Shown here: positions 23,993 to 37,400 of the stretch, one piece after another
Numbering within the stretch: the stretch's first letter is position 1
Layout: each line of letters opens with the position of its first letter
Origin: Chimonanthus salicifolius
Lineage: Eukaryota > Streptophyta > Magnoliopsida > Laurales > Calycanthaceae
Assembly: GCA_013350335.1 (NCBI GenBank)
Contig: CM023532.1
Coordinates: 97,643,931-97,707,930 of the forward strand
Reading direction: 5' to 3'
Length of the DNA: 64,000 bases
Notes under the pieces: model-generated
Told to the model about the DNA's origin: nothing
The model's database searches: none
What the model saw: only the letters and a program-made list of their open reading frames with translations
Translations under genes and position numbers: made by a program

Positions 23993-26900
23993 CTGTAAAA
24001 GCTTAGATTTAGCATCTAAAAATCTAAATAGGAAGCAACACAGTTTAACTTTCACAATTGAAATTTCAGTATGAGGCATGTTAATGATTTTTGACATAAA
24101 AGCACTCATGGATATTACAATTATCACCCTTGGCAACTTTTATGGGAAAAACATGAATTTTTTTGTAATCGTCCATTTCCGTAACAAAGGCATAATTGTC
24201 CATTTCCAGGTACCAGACATTTACAAGCACATAGAAGAACTTGCTTAATAACTAAATGATGATCCAGGATGAACTAAAGAAGACATTTTTCTTCTCTTTT
24301 TCTTTTCTAAGTGCCGAGTAAATATTGTTGAGGAAATATCAAACTGTACATTGCAGCCCAATAATAACATGGACAGCAGAAGGTCCACAATGAAAAGAAG
24401 AGACATTACACTGATCCAGTTGCAACAAGAACTCATCTTTTCACCCCCAATTTTGCCGGCTGACTGACAATTTACTTTACTCAGTCCATGCACAAATGAT
24501 GTCTATGATTATGTGATAGAGCAAAAGGTTCCTCCATAGTGGTCAAAGACATGCCTTGACTGCACCTACGTTCACACCTAGGCTCTAGAACAATGTTGCA
24601 CCTTACCAAGCTCTTAGGTGGGCTCATGTTAACCAAGTCTAGTTTTTAAATGAACTTCTTTCTGTTATAAGTATTTTTTTAGTCTTTTATAATAGCTAGC
24701 AAATATTATAGTTGACACAAAGCAATAGGTCTTTAGTTTAATAAGAAACTCTTCTTAATATAATATACCTGTGTAACTATATAATACATACTTGGATAAT
24801 GTGTTTGGAAGCACAAATTCCATTTTGGTGCTTTGGATAAGTAGCATTGTATTTTGTTCATGAAATGACCCAAGTAAATGAATCTAGACATATTTTGAAT
24901 TATCTGCTAAAACTTATCCTCAAGCTATACTGTTAATACCCTATGCTAATGTGACAAATCACTTGATTGTATCTTAACTCTTGAAAGGCCAACCAAATGC
25001 AATTTGACACATGAGCATGGAGCATAAAAGGGTATAAATTTAAGGGTAAGTGTAGCATCTCCCATCTACATAAGAGTGCTTAGCAAATTACTCCTACACT
25101 TGGTTATGCGCGTTGTGGCTCAAACTCTAGGACCCTTGGTGCCTTGAATATGCTTTGACTACTGTGGTGTCCTCCGAGATGTAATGGGATCTTCCATAGA
25201 GCCACTACTTGGCAGAGTACATTTTTGAGTCAACATCCCCCAAGAAGGGGCTACATGTCTTCATGTTGAGGTTTCAGATTTTTCCGCTGGCCACACAGAT
25301 CTGGATTGTCTCAAAGCTCTGACCCGTCTTGACGCATCTATTCCCTCCGATTTCTCTCAATTAGTCATCCATGCGGATTTTTAACTTCTCTAGCAAACCA
25401 AAGACTAGGAGAAGTGAAAAAACCGAACCTAGCCATTATCTGTTGGTATCAAAGCTCTGATCACAACTGATGAAAGCCTAGATTGATTCTTTCAAATCTT
25501 CCAAGGACTTCAATGAAAAGAATATGAAAATCCAAAATTAGCTCAAGTTGTTAGAAACTCGAGAAAACCCAAATTGTAGATCTCCTTGGCATTTTAAGAA
25601 GTTCCTAGGATCCTCTCCTAATTCCCACGCAAATTGATAATTCACCCCAATAATTAGGCAAATGGAATTTCGAGTCGAAAATACACACCTTAACCCAATT
25701 TCTCTGCGAAAAAAAAGAAAAAAGGAATAAATCTCATTGGAAACCCAACACTATATGTTGGTTAAGTCAATATTGAAGACAGCTCACTGTATCGATCTAA
25801 ACCAATTCCCACCATGTAAGCTGGCACGGAATAATAGATCCCCCAGGAGTACAAGTCTTTCTATGAGCTACAATTAAAGGTAAAATTTCGGTTCAATGTA
25901 TGTTTAGTAGTAGGAATCCTAGAATCATTTGATGTGTATGTGTCAGTCACAGGGGGTGTGTGGCGGTTGTTCCTTAAATTGATGGGATGTTCTTGGGTCC
26001 TAGATAATAGTGTGGGGGAGGTTCTAGTGGAATAGGTTGGGGGCCCATTTGTAGGTAGGTGGGGAATCGCTAAGAAACTGAGTCCAACAACAAATGTTTG
26101 GATAATATGGAAGGAGAAGAAAGCTAGATTTTTTTTTTTGAAAAGTGAATAATGCTAGAATTTTTTATAGGAAATCAGGAAATATAAGGGAGGTCTTCGA
26201 AAAGGCAAAGTGGAATCTAATGTGTTGGCTCTAACTTTGTACGGAATTTTTTGGGTGCTCAACGAAGGACTTCTATCTATCCTAGGAAGGTTGTATGAGG
26301 GGGGAAAGACGAAGTAGAAAACTGAAGGTAGCATGGAAAAGACTGGGTCCAAGGTATTGTAAGTTTAATGTCAATGGGGTAGCAAGGGGTAAACCTGGTC
26401 CGGTTGGGATGGGGGAGTGGTGCATGATGATAATGGTAGGATGATCCTAGATTTCTTAGAACACATAAGGGTTATGGAGTCCAACGAAGCAGAAATATGG
26501 GTGATTAGGAGAGCCCTTCTTATATGGACAAAGCATGGGAATGGTAACTGTTGGGAGGAAACGTCTTTCCTACCTCACGGAAATAGCAATATTGAAGATA
26601 GAAAAGAAAAATAAACGAAGCAAAACCACAACACAAAAATTGACGTGGTTCTCTTTCGTTACGTCCACGGGGTTCAAACCGATCCACTATGAATTGCACT
26701 TCGATTGTCACTGAATAATTTGCAATCTTCTTGCTTCTTACCCAACTCCTCCATAATACCTTGTAGCCATATCATTTCTTTGCAAGCCTCGGTTGCTGCA
26801 ACATACTCTGCTTTTGTCGTCAAGATAGTACAATCTTCTGTAACTGTGAGACTCAACAAACTATTGCACTGTCGAAAGTAAACACATAACCTGTAGTGTT

Positions 26901-29900
26901 TTTCCTACTATCAATGTCCCCTGCTAAATCTGAATCAACATATCCCCGCAAACTTATCTTTGACCCTCCATAGCACAACGTTGCATCACTAGTACCTCTC
27001 AAGTATCTGAGAATCCATTTGACAACTTCCCAATGCTCCTTCCCTAGGTTGTTCACAAATCTACTAACAACTCTCACTGCCTGAGCAATATCTGGCCTTA
27101 TGCAGACCATAGCATACATCAAGCTGACAGGCATAGCGTACCTTAGTAATGTAGTCACACTCTTCCTGGGTTGTTGCACCCTGTTCCTTTGAGAGGCTGA
27201 AGTGACTTGCCAAGGGAGTGCTAACTGGCTTAGCACCTTCCATGTTGAATCACTCAAGTACTTTTGCAACATATTCAGCCTATGATAATATTAGTTTTAT
27301 GTTTTCTCTGTCGCCGTTGATTCCCATACCAAGGATTTGTTTTGCATACCTAAATCCTTCATTGAAAATTCCTTAGACAATTGCTCTTTGAGATTTGAAT
27401 TCTCCTGCATGTTTGACCCTGCAACAAGCATATCATCTACATACAACAAAAGCGTGAGATAAGAATTTTTAAGTTGCTTGAAATAACAACAGTGATCTTA
27501 AAGCCATTTGTGGACATAAAATTGTCAAACTTCTTGTACCACACTGTCTTGGGGCCTGTTTTAAGCCATATAAATTCTTCTTGAGTTTACATACCATGTT
27601 CTCCTAGTCAAGTGTAACATATCCAATGAATCTACACCTTCTAGACTTAGGATCAAGTTTTGTCCTATTTTCAACATCAATGTGAACGTAAGAGATACAA
27701 CCAAATACTTTTAAATGAGACAGGTTTACCTCTTTTCCAGTCCATGCTTCCTCTGGCAATCCACCATCCAAGGGAACTGGGGATCCTTTTGTGATCAGAT
27801 AAACTGCAGTATTTACGGCATCTCCCCAAAACTTTTTAGGCAATCCAGCATGGATTCTCATACTCCTGGCACGTTCAAATTTAAATATGTTCATGCGCTC
27901 AAATTTAAATCTAGAAATCGTTTTTGTCTCTTGATTCCATTAGCCGCACAATAATCTTCAAACTTGATGTCACAATACTCTTGTAGTGGCCAGGCCCTTA
28001 AATTTCTAGAATTGTGAGGTAATAAAGAGATTCGTACGTTTGAGAGGTGTTTGAGGGTCCCACGGGAGTCCCACCTGAACACACGTGTCCTTCAAAGACC
28101 ACACCAAGTGAAATATTGTTGAAAAATGAGCAAATTAGTGAAAATGGTGCACCGTCGGTGCGACCGACAACAGAACTTAAGTGGACTATAAAAGGTCTGT
28201 TTTGTGCGAAAAATCAATCTATCTCCTCCCTTTCCTCTCCAAGCTCGTGGAAAACCTTATTCCAACCATACCCTAGCCCTCTTTCTCCTCTCTTTCGCTT
28301 CCTCTTCAAAACTTCCATTGCATGTGACAGATGCATGAAGACATCATCTCCAACTCCACCTTACACAGATTTTCTCCTCCCCAGGGTAATCCCTTCAACC
28401 CTACACCTCCCATTTCTCTTTTATTGATGGGCTTTAGGTGGGATATGTTTGATATGAAGTTGGGGATGGCCATTTGGGCCAAGAATGGGGAAGATTTCAT
28501 AGAGAGAAGTAGAGATTCCGAAAATGGAGCTTTGTATGGGGTATGTTTTAGTTGGATTTGGGTTTGGAGCCCTAATAGGAGGATGGAATTGGGGAAAATG
28601 GTGGTAATCACGAATTGGACCTATGAATGGTCGAAAATTGGGGTTTTGGCATAGGTTACATTGGAATTGACCCAAAACATGGAAAGGAGTTGGATTGATA
28701 TTGGGTAAATTTGGAGATTTTAGCTAAATGAGATTTAAATGGCCTAATCAAAGGGTTTTGTGTGATTAGCGCCTAATTACCCCAAATTCCGGACTCGGTG
28801 AACTTGAGTTGAAACTGGAAACCCAATGGAACCCCAAAGTGGGAAATGCCATTCACTTGGAGTATTGAGAATACATATGAAATTCCTTGCTCACAAGGTG
28901 TTTGATGAAATGGCTAAACGAATATTCCTTTGTGTTCATTCCTATGCATAGTTGGATAAGATTATGGCTTAGCCTCCATATGCTTGTGTAATGTTGATGT
29001 GAATTAATTGCATAGACTACATGTATTATGAGTTTTAAAAGTTCCCTATGATTAGATGTTTGTTATAAATGAGAATTCATATGTTTGTGATGTGTTGGGA
29101 GTATGGTAGAATATATGGTAAATCAAACTTGCCTAAGATGTGTAATGAAGGGCCTTGATGAATTTCCATACTTGTGTATTATTATGAGCAATGTTTGCCT
29201 CAATTGAATCCTCATGAGTGTGAGTGGAATTATTTGATGGCAAGATGATTATTGTTTAATGTTATTCTTGGATATTGTGATGATATGTGCATCACTAATG
29301 AGCACCTATGCTTGATAGTGGTTGTGGTTGGTTGACCTAAGCATGTGTAGAATGAATTCCCATGATTCGAAGTGGAACTTGATGAAAGGTTAGACTAAGT
29401 GAAATGGGTGAGTTGAGGTCAAGTATCATATTGTAACGACCCGGGGTTTCAACCCCTAACTCAATGTAATGTTCCCAGAATATTATGAATAAAATTTGGA
29501 GTTTTGAACTCAAATTGTAAATTGATAGGAAAATTGGAGATCAATTAACAAGATAAGAGAAGTGATTAATAAATTAAATGAAATTAATGGTGAATAAATC
29601 AAATTAGAATTTAATTTCAAAACCATGTGATGAAGTGGAATTTAATTGGGTGAGAATGGATGATAAGGTGGCAAGTGGGCTACATCGCCTATGACATGGC
29701 AAAACCCAATGAGGTGGCATGACACATGGAAACCTCACTTTTGGATTAGGTGAAAAAGCAACACCACCACCCCACCTTTTTCTTTGACCAATGAATACCC
29801 AACACCACCACCTCACCTTTATAATTGACCAATGAATACCCAACACCACCACCCCACCTTTATCATTGACCAATGAATACCCTCCACCTCACCACCTCTA

Positions 29901-31438
29901 GTTGTTGCTTTTTGACTAAAGCAAAAAGAGTGGAGAAAAGCTAGGGTACTCTCTCTTCTCCTTCTCATTTCTTCCATATAGTTCCCCCCTCTCCCTCGTC
30001 CTCTCTTTGGTGCAAATCTCTCTTGAAAGCTTGGAACTTGGAAGTGGAAGGAAGGACTTGAAGACTTGGTTAGAGCTTAAACAAGTAGGTTCTCTAACCC
30101 TCTTGGTTATTTGATTTGGATGTTAAAATGTTTCATCTCTTCATCTCTTCATCTAAGTTCTTTCATCAAAGAAACTATAGAGAGAATCGAAGAAATCGAG
30201 TAGAATGAAGAGATAATGGAAAGTAGTAGGTATTTTCATAAAATGGAGACTTACATAACAGTTCTACTTAAAAATTCCTTAATATCTAGATATTTTCTTT
30301 TGTTGTGTTTCTTTTTATAACTCCATTAGAATATTTGAATGTCTTTTATTTATTGGTTTTTGTAAGAAAAAAGGGTTTAAGAAAATGATATCCTGTGATG
30401 AACTTTGGAAAAATGATTCATGGTAAACTATTTCTGCCAATCAGTCCCAAAGATGGAGTTGTATCTATCTCAAAATGATTTTCTGGGAATTTACAACTAT
30501 TTTTCAGTTCTACTATAAAAGAGGTTTTCAAAGAGTATTTATTCGCAATATTCGGACATCGAGAAGTACCCAAAATAATTTTGTAAAAACTGGACAATTC
30601 TAAGACAGAAAAATTGTCTTTACATATCAATCCCAAAGGTGGACCTATAACCTTTTCAAAACGATTTTCTGGATATTTTTGAATATTTTTCGTGTATTTT
30701 AATATCAAACAGTTTTCCAAAGAGTATTTACTCGAGTTATTCCGATACCGGAAAGAACCCGAAATGATTTTTACAAAAACAGTGCGCAGTTTGTATTTCA
30801 AAACGAGAAAGCTAGTTTTGGACATCTTCACTAGATCTGAAATTTTATTTTCTATAATGAATATTTTGTTCCTAAATTCTGATTCACTAAAAAATATATT
30901 AGTAACTTTAAAAAATTTGGAGTTTTATGAATTAAGTTTAAATGGAATATTATGGGTAAAATTACCATTTTACCCTTAATTAGGACAAAGCACACTAAAA
31001 ATCACCTTAGGATGTGTGAGGCGCAGTTTAAATATTCTAAGACCCTAACTTAGTGTTATGATTGTTATTCTTGGCATATACGAAAACAAACTTAGATCCG
31101 CCGCTTCGAAATCCTTTCTCCTCCACTGAGCACCTTCGATCAGGTAGGTTTTCTTACATCATTGAAGCACTAAAGTTGTGACCCAAATATTTTGCTATTA
31201 CTATGAAACTGCTGAATTGATTTCCTCCAAATTCATGTGGTTTCATTTATGAAAATGATGGTACTTCAATATGAAGTATTTGAGCTATTTTGAGTATATA
31301 TTTTGTGCTTTGGAAAGATTTGAAGTCATATGATTAAATGAGCTTTATCATGGCATTCATGTACCTCATGCACATTGCATGGGATGAGAAATATGTAGGT
31401 CGAGCCAAAGATGAGCAGGCCGGACATGCTTTGGTTTC

Positions 31439-31483
<45 letters not shown>

Positions 31484-34400
31484 TGAATGAACCGTTATGA
31501 TTTGGCACGTCTATTGATAAAAGGTATGACGTTATGAATTGGGTGAACGAGCTCCAGGGTCAGAAGAAGTCTTGAAACCTGCGCAGGAAGGAGGCAACAC
31601 TCCACCGGTAGTTTCGGTTAAATTGTTGGTATTGGGAAGCAGCATCCAGTCGGTGGCCCAAGAATGCTGCGGACATAATTGGCCAATGATAGAAATAACC
31701 ATTGAGATTAATATTACGGTTGATGCATGGAGCATGGAAGGACATTCATTCTTCATGGCACCCATGGCAAGTCACATCATGATGAGCATCAAGTATGATT
31801 TTGAATGAGATTTCTGTTATGCTATGAAAATGCTTTGAGAAATGTACTATATTATAACATGTGAATTTCTAACCTTGATTTTGAGTTATATGTTATTTTA
31901 CTATAACACTTCTTGGTGCACTCCTTTAGCCAGAATTCCTACTGGGCGTGTTGACTAAGCCCATAATATTTTTCCCCATTAGATGTGAACTATTAGGATT
32001 ATTAGAGAAATAATCACACCAAAAATAATGGAATAAAACAAGCACAAGCGAACACCGACAATTTACGTGGTTCGGCCCACCCGGCCTACGTCCACGGAGC
32101 GTGAATAATTTTATTAAGAGAGAACAAAGAATCTAAATACAAGAATAACCCCTTTGTTTGAACACAATCAAACCCCCTCAGATGTAAACCTTCTCCTGCT
32201 TTTCTCTCTGAGAAACTGGTAGTGTATCTTACCTTGTACCTGCTGTAAGAACACCAAGCACGCACCTCTGCTGGCTGTCTCCTATGTAGAGCAGATCAGA
32301 TCTGAAGAGAATCAGTCCCAAACTGATTCACCAAGGCTGCCTCTCTGCCTCTTGTTGAAGAAGAGTTGTCTCAAAAGAGACCAGCCAGATCTGCACCTCA
32401 CGCTGCTCTACACGAACTGTTTGCCAGACTGGATTGCTCTCTGTTTTGATTTACAGACCTGTAAATCAACGCCTTGCTGAAGCAGCACCCCTCTTTCCTT
32501 CTTCTGGTGTCTCAGTATGAAGATTACACACCCTCTGTGCTGCCGATTTCCACACAGCGATTTATGCAACCTGCTGTATCTCTCTGTTGACACATGCTCT
32601 TAGTTTGTGTGTCTTCCCTCTCAGCCAGCCGTGTGTGACAGTCCCGATCTCTGTCCCTTTATAGACTACAGTTGGGCCTAGAACTCCCACTTCACTCTCT
32701 GTATTTCTATATCCAGAACTGTGTCTTTGGGTAGAATCCCATCGATCCCATGAAATTAGGACTCCACGCTGGCTACCTTCTAAGAAACCCAACACACCTT
32801 CGTGCTTCTCATGCAAGGACCTGCTGTATATTACCATGTATACACATCTAATGTGCTGTCCCATGAAGCTACAATCCAGCCAGTTTTATGCTAGAATGCA
32901 AATCAAATTAAATTAGATTCATGCTTACTATATATGTATATATCCTAAAAATACACCCTTTTATACGTAGAAGCTGCCACCAAAACCACATGCAACCATA
33001 TCTACATACAGCCAATCACCGCCCAATGTAATGTTCGAATATCAAACCCAATCTTTAGGATTTCCAGCCAATATATTAATCCACCATATCAGCTACATCC
33101 TAATCTTGTTGTGATCCCTCCTTATCCGTGTCTCACATGCCAGCCTTCCTTCTACATTTTCTGAGTGAAAATGCCGGCCTTATTATGGTGAATCGAGTAA
33201 TATCCAACATGAACAAGGCTTAAGGTAATGAAGGCGAGACCGGACCAAGCAGCAGCCAAGCATGAGCAAGTTTAGCACAAGGAGAAATATGATTAGAATA
33301 GTTTCTTTTGGGTCTTGAGAACAATGTAATTTGTAGGAGTAATAATCATTGGAATGTAATATTTTAATTTGACTCTAATGCATTGAGTTTTGTATTTGAC
33401 TTATGTGGGAGAGTCCTTACTTTTGCTTGGTGATGCAATCCAATACTCATGTATTAAATGTTATAAATTTTCCGCTGTTTATTCTAGCATATGTAAATGT
33501 TATCATGGATTTCAATCCATGCACGTGTTAGGTTGGGCCAGTCGAGAGTCGGGTCTTCGGACTAGGACTTGGCTCGCGACGTAACGCTCGTTTCCCTCCG
33601 TGGAATCCTTATTTATACTACTCTGATCATAGTTGGGAGGGGGAGGGGCGTTACACATATGACCCAATCGGTCAACTTGTGATATAATGGGGATAGGCTA
33701 GCATGATTGAGATTGCATGAAATGCAATGTAAATGCTAATAACACTTGTTTAAACTCCTCAAGGCAAAAGTAGGACCACTCCCCAATGTCAACCCGAATG
33801 TAGAAAATAATGAACTACGGCTGATCTGATCCACTATTTGGTACATACACAACTGAGAGCATTGTGCCTCAGCTTGATCAAAAGACTTAGTGTGTCTCAT
33901 CAATTTATAGTAAAGATGATGTAAGGTATTGAGCATATGTGAAGGGTAGAGAGGGATTGGTAGGACGTACCTTCCCCAATGTCAACCCTAATGCTAGTTG
34001 ATGGACTCCACGAAGGTGGCCTGGAGTCATTATGAGATCTTGGGAGTCCCGATATGATGAGACAAGTATATAAATTCCATGAGTAAGGCCTAGAGTAGCC
34101 ATGAGACCGCGGGAGCCTCGATATAAACACACAGGGACTCTGGCATTGAGATGTATAGGTAACTGGGTCACTTCATATTAAGACGTGGTATGGGTACGTC
34201 CATCGCGTGATTATGATGTTTGACTGACCGTTCCATAGAGGTAATAGGAAAGGTGGGGTCGACTACGAAGACTTGGTCCTGTAGGGTTGCCGTTGAGGAG
34301 TAGGTCCCTCACATGCCAAGCGCCGGAGGGCACTCTCACGGCTATTTGGCACACATGGTGTGCATTGATGCATAGGGCTAGATACTTGTATGCCCCATGG

Positions 34401-37400
34401 GCGTGGTACTAGCCTAGTACGGCACTCTTGCTTATGCACAGAGTTAGGCACTGTGTACACCTTGGGTGATATGCCAGCCTGGTAAGGCGCTCTCCAACCA
34501 CCTTGGAGCTTGACTTTATCACCCTATGAGGTGAGAGGATGCAGGGCGAGGTGGACTTGAGCACGCTAGGCGTGAGTCACCCGCTTAGTAAGTCATGGGC
34601 CCTCAGTCTTGCCAGAGGTCGTGATGTGATATGATGATTTGACTATGTTGCCACAGTCACGTAGTGATTCATGCGGGTGTTCTTACTACGAATAATAGAT
34701 CTCATGGTAAATGATCTCTCCCTGGATGAGTTATTCCCATGGATGGATTATATCCATGGAGGAATTATATCCATGGAGAGCTTATATTCGATGACGCATT
34801 ATTCCCATGGATAGATTCTACTCATTGATAGAGTGATCAGGGATGGATGATTATTCCCATGGATGTTGCCCCCATGGTAGACATTGGATTCATGCCCAGT
34901 TGTTGGTTTCATGGTAGACATGTTGGTCCCATGATAGATATGTTAGCCCTATAGTAGACGTATTAGGGTCTCATGGTGGACGTGTTGATTCCACGGATCA
35001 ATCTTATTCCCATGGAGGATTATTGCCATGGGTGGTTATCCTCATAGAGGGCATTGTGGCCATTGAGGTATATTATTACTGTGGATGGATATTCCCATGG
35101 AGGACATTGATTACATAGATGATTGGACCCATGTTTAGAGTATTGTCTCCGATGAGGGAAGTAGTGCTTATGTTCGGGTATAGGTCCCATGGTTGATACT
35201 TATCCCATGAGTGGCATTGATCCCATGGTTGACGGTGCTCCCATGGTTGGTATAGACCCGTGATGGATAAGACATACTCTATTGATGAGGCCCACAGTTG
35301 GGCATTAGAATGTCCTGGTGTGACATCATAAATAGCACAGGGTCAGTGCCATGAAATAAGTGATGTTAGAACTACGCGCAATCTGATCTCCAATGGAGTA
35401 CATAGCCAGCTGATATTTCAGCTCGATCACATCGAATGTCCAATAAGTCCTCAGATTCGTAGGAATCTCGTTACACGTACGAGTAGCATGTGTATGGACT
35501 ATGAGTTGCGCATGCTCCAGAGTTTTAAAAAAAAAAAAAAATCTTTTTTCTCAAGTGCCCGTTGGGTCGGGCGTGACAACTCTCCCCCATTATCTAATCT
35601 CAGACATTTCAGCTTCAAACCTATTTCATTCTCAACCAAAGCTTCCATTTCTTGAAGACATCAAATACGTCATATCTATGCTTCAAAAAATAGACCCACA
35701 ATTTTCCAGTTGCATCAACAATAAATGTAAAAAAAAATAAAGAGAGCCACCGAGAGAGGAGACCTGGGCTGGTCCCCATACATCAGTGTGAACCAGTTCC
35801 AAACGCTCCAACTTAGTAGTCTTTCCAACTTTGCAAAAGTCTAGATCAATAGACTTTAGCCTTGGCAACTTCCCTTTTGAAAGTAAGGCTTTCATCCCCT
35901 TTTCACTCATATGCCCACGTCTGTGATGCCACGTGCTTGTGTCCACCCACGATGATGCAACTGCAATGGAACTAGTAGAGCTGGAAGTCATGTAAAGAGT
36001 ACTTTCTTTCTTACCCCGAGCAACCACCATAGCCCCTTTTGTGATTTTCTACGAATCACCAGTAAAAGTCGTCACATAACCAGAGTTTGTAAGTTAGCCA
36101 ACTAAGATCAAGTTCCTTTTCAAATTTGGAACATGTCGAACAACCTTCAACTATAGCATTGTCTCATTCGATTGGTTTATCTAAACGTCCCCACTCGAAG
36201 TGCATGAAATGAGGCACCAGAAACTATCACCCAAAAATCATGGCGGGTATCGAAAGACAAAATTAGGGCATCAAAAATGCTTTCTTCATAGAGGTTTACT
36301 GAGTTAGTACCTCCCTAATTAATGTTTTCATGTTTTTTTTTTTCGGGGAGGGGGGGATGGTTGGGGGGCGCTTTACAGTTCTGTTGCATGTGCCCTTTTT
36401 TGCCACAATTCCAACAACCTTCACTCTTTCCTTGTGGAGGCCTGGACGATCTGTTCTTTCTCGACTTCGATCAACTATGATTCTTGCTTCCTCTATTTGA
36501 TGTTCTTCCCCTCTCTTCAACATTCAGAGCATTACCCGAAGATTTCCTCCGAGATTCCTCACTTAAGATGACGCATACACCATCATCATATTTCAACTTC
36601 GTTGATCTAGAAGAATTGCTCACAGCTATCACCAAACCATCCCAACTTTCTGGTAATCCAGATAAAAGTAGAAGAGCTCTGATTTCATCATCAAAACTGA
36701 TGCTTATGGATTCCAACTAGCTTGTGATTGTATTGAACTCATTCAAATATTCAACCATGTTTCCACCATCAAACATCCTCATGTTGAACAACCTCTTCAT
36801 CAGATGAACCTTGTTGGAAGCAGAGGGTTTTCATAGATCCTTGATAGGGCCGCCATCAGATCTTTTGTAGTCTTCTCCTTCGAGGTATTGAACGCAACTG
36901 ACTTTGCCAAAGAAAGTCGAATCGTTCCAAGGGCCTTTCGATCAAGCACCTCCCACTCACAATCGGTCATCTTCTCAAGTTTCTTCTCTTTTCTTCAAGA
37001 GGAAGATAGAGATCCTTCTGACAGAGGTAATCTTCTATCTGCATTTTCCAGAAACTGAAATTCTAACTATCGAATCTTTCAATCCTCACCTTTCCTTCTT
37101 CCAACATTGCTCCCACTCAAACCAAAGCTCTTGTTACCAGTTGTTGGGAGGAAACGTCTTTTCTACCTCACGAAAATAGCAACATTGAAGATAGAAAAAA
37201 AAGAAACCAACAAAGAAGCAAAGCCACAATACAAAGATTTTACGTGGTTCCCTTTCGGTACATCTACGGGGTTGAAACCGAACCACTATGCTAGAAGGCA
37301 AAACAAAGAAGAAGCGGCTCTCGTTACAGATGTTCTGCTCTCTCTCTCACAAAATGAAAATATAAACTACCCTAATTAGAGTTTACATAAGACGCAATGT

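Larger units (their letters stand above)
29432..33655 (+). mobile_element. Solo gypsy LTR C inserted in repeat D
   Basis: It starts TGTAACGACC and ends GGGGCGTTACA, with a perfect duplication CATAT at 29427-29431 and 33656-33660. It shares several blocks with the LTRs of element A (CCTACTGGGCGTGTTGAC, GACTAGGACTTGGCTCGCG). Without insertion F it is about 3.0 kb. No internal retroviral region exists, so it is a solo LTR formed by LTR-LTR recombination. Confidence 0.88.
27982..35578 (+). mobile_element. LTR-like repeat D inserted in the copia integrase, carrying solo LTR C
   Basis: It begins TGTAGTGGCC and ends GGGCGTGACA. A perfect duplication ACTCT lies at 27977-27981 and 35579-35583, in the middle of the integrase DNGGEYCD codons. 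No coding region was found; a TATAAAAGG box lies about 200 bp from the start. After removing the nested insertion it is about 3.4 kb, best read as a solo LTR of a gypsy family. The copy at about 56881-60189 shares its middle and right parts. A 6-bp inverted pair GTCGGT/ACCGAC sits at 28153-28167. Confidence 0.82.

Noticed and set aside
29756..29885. CRISPR-like array
   Set aside because: Three 50-bp direct tandem units without distinct spacers inside a plant solo LTR; an ordinary minisatellite.
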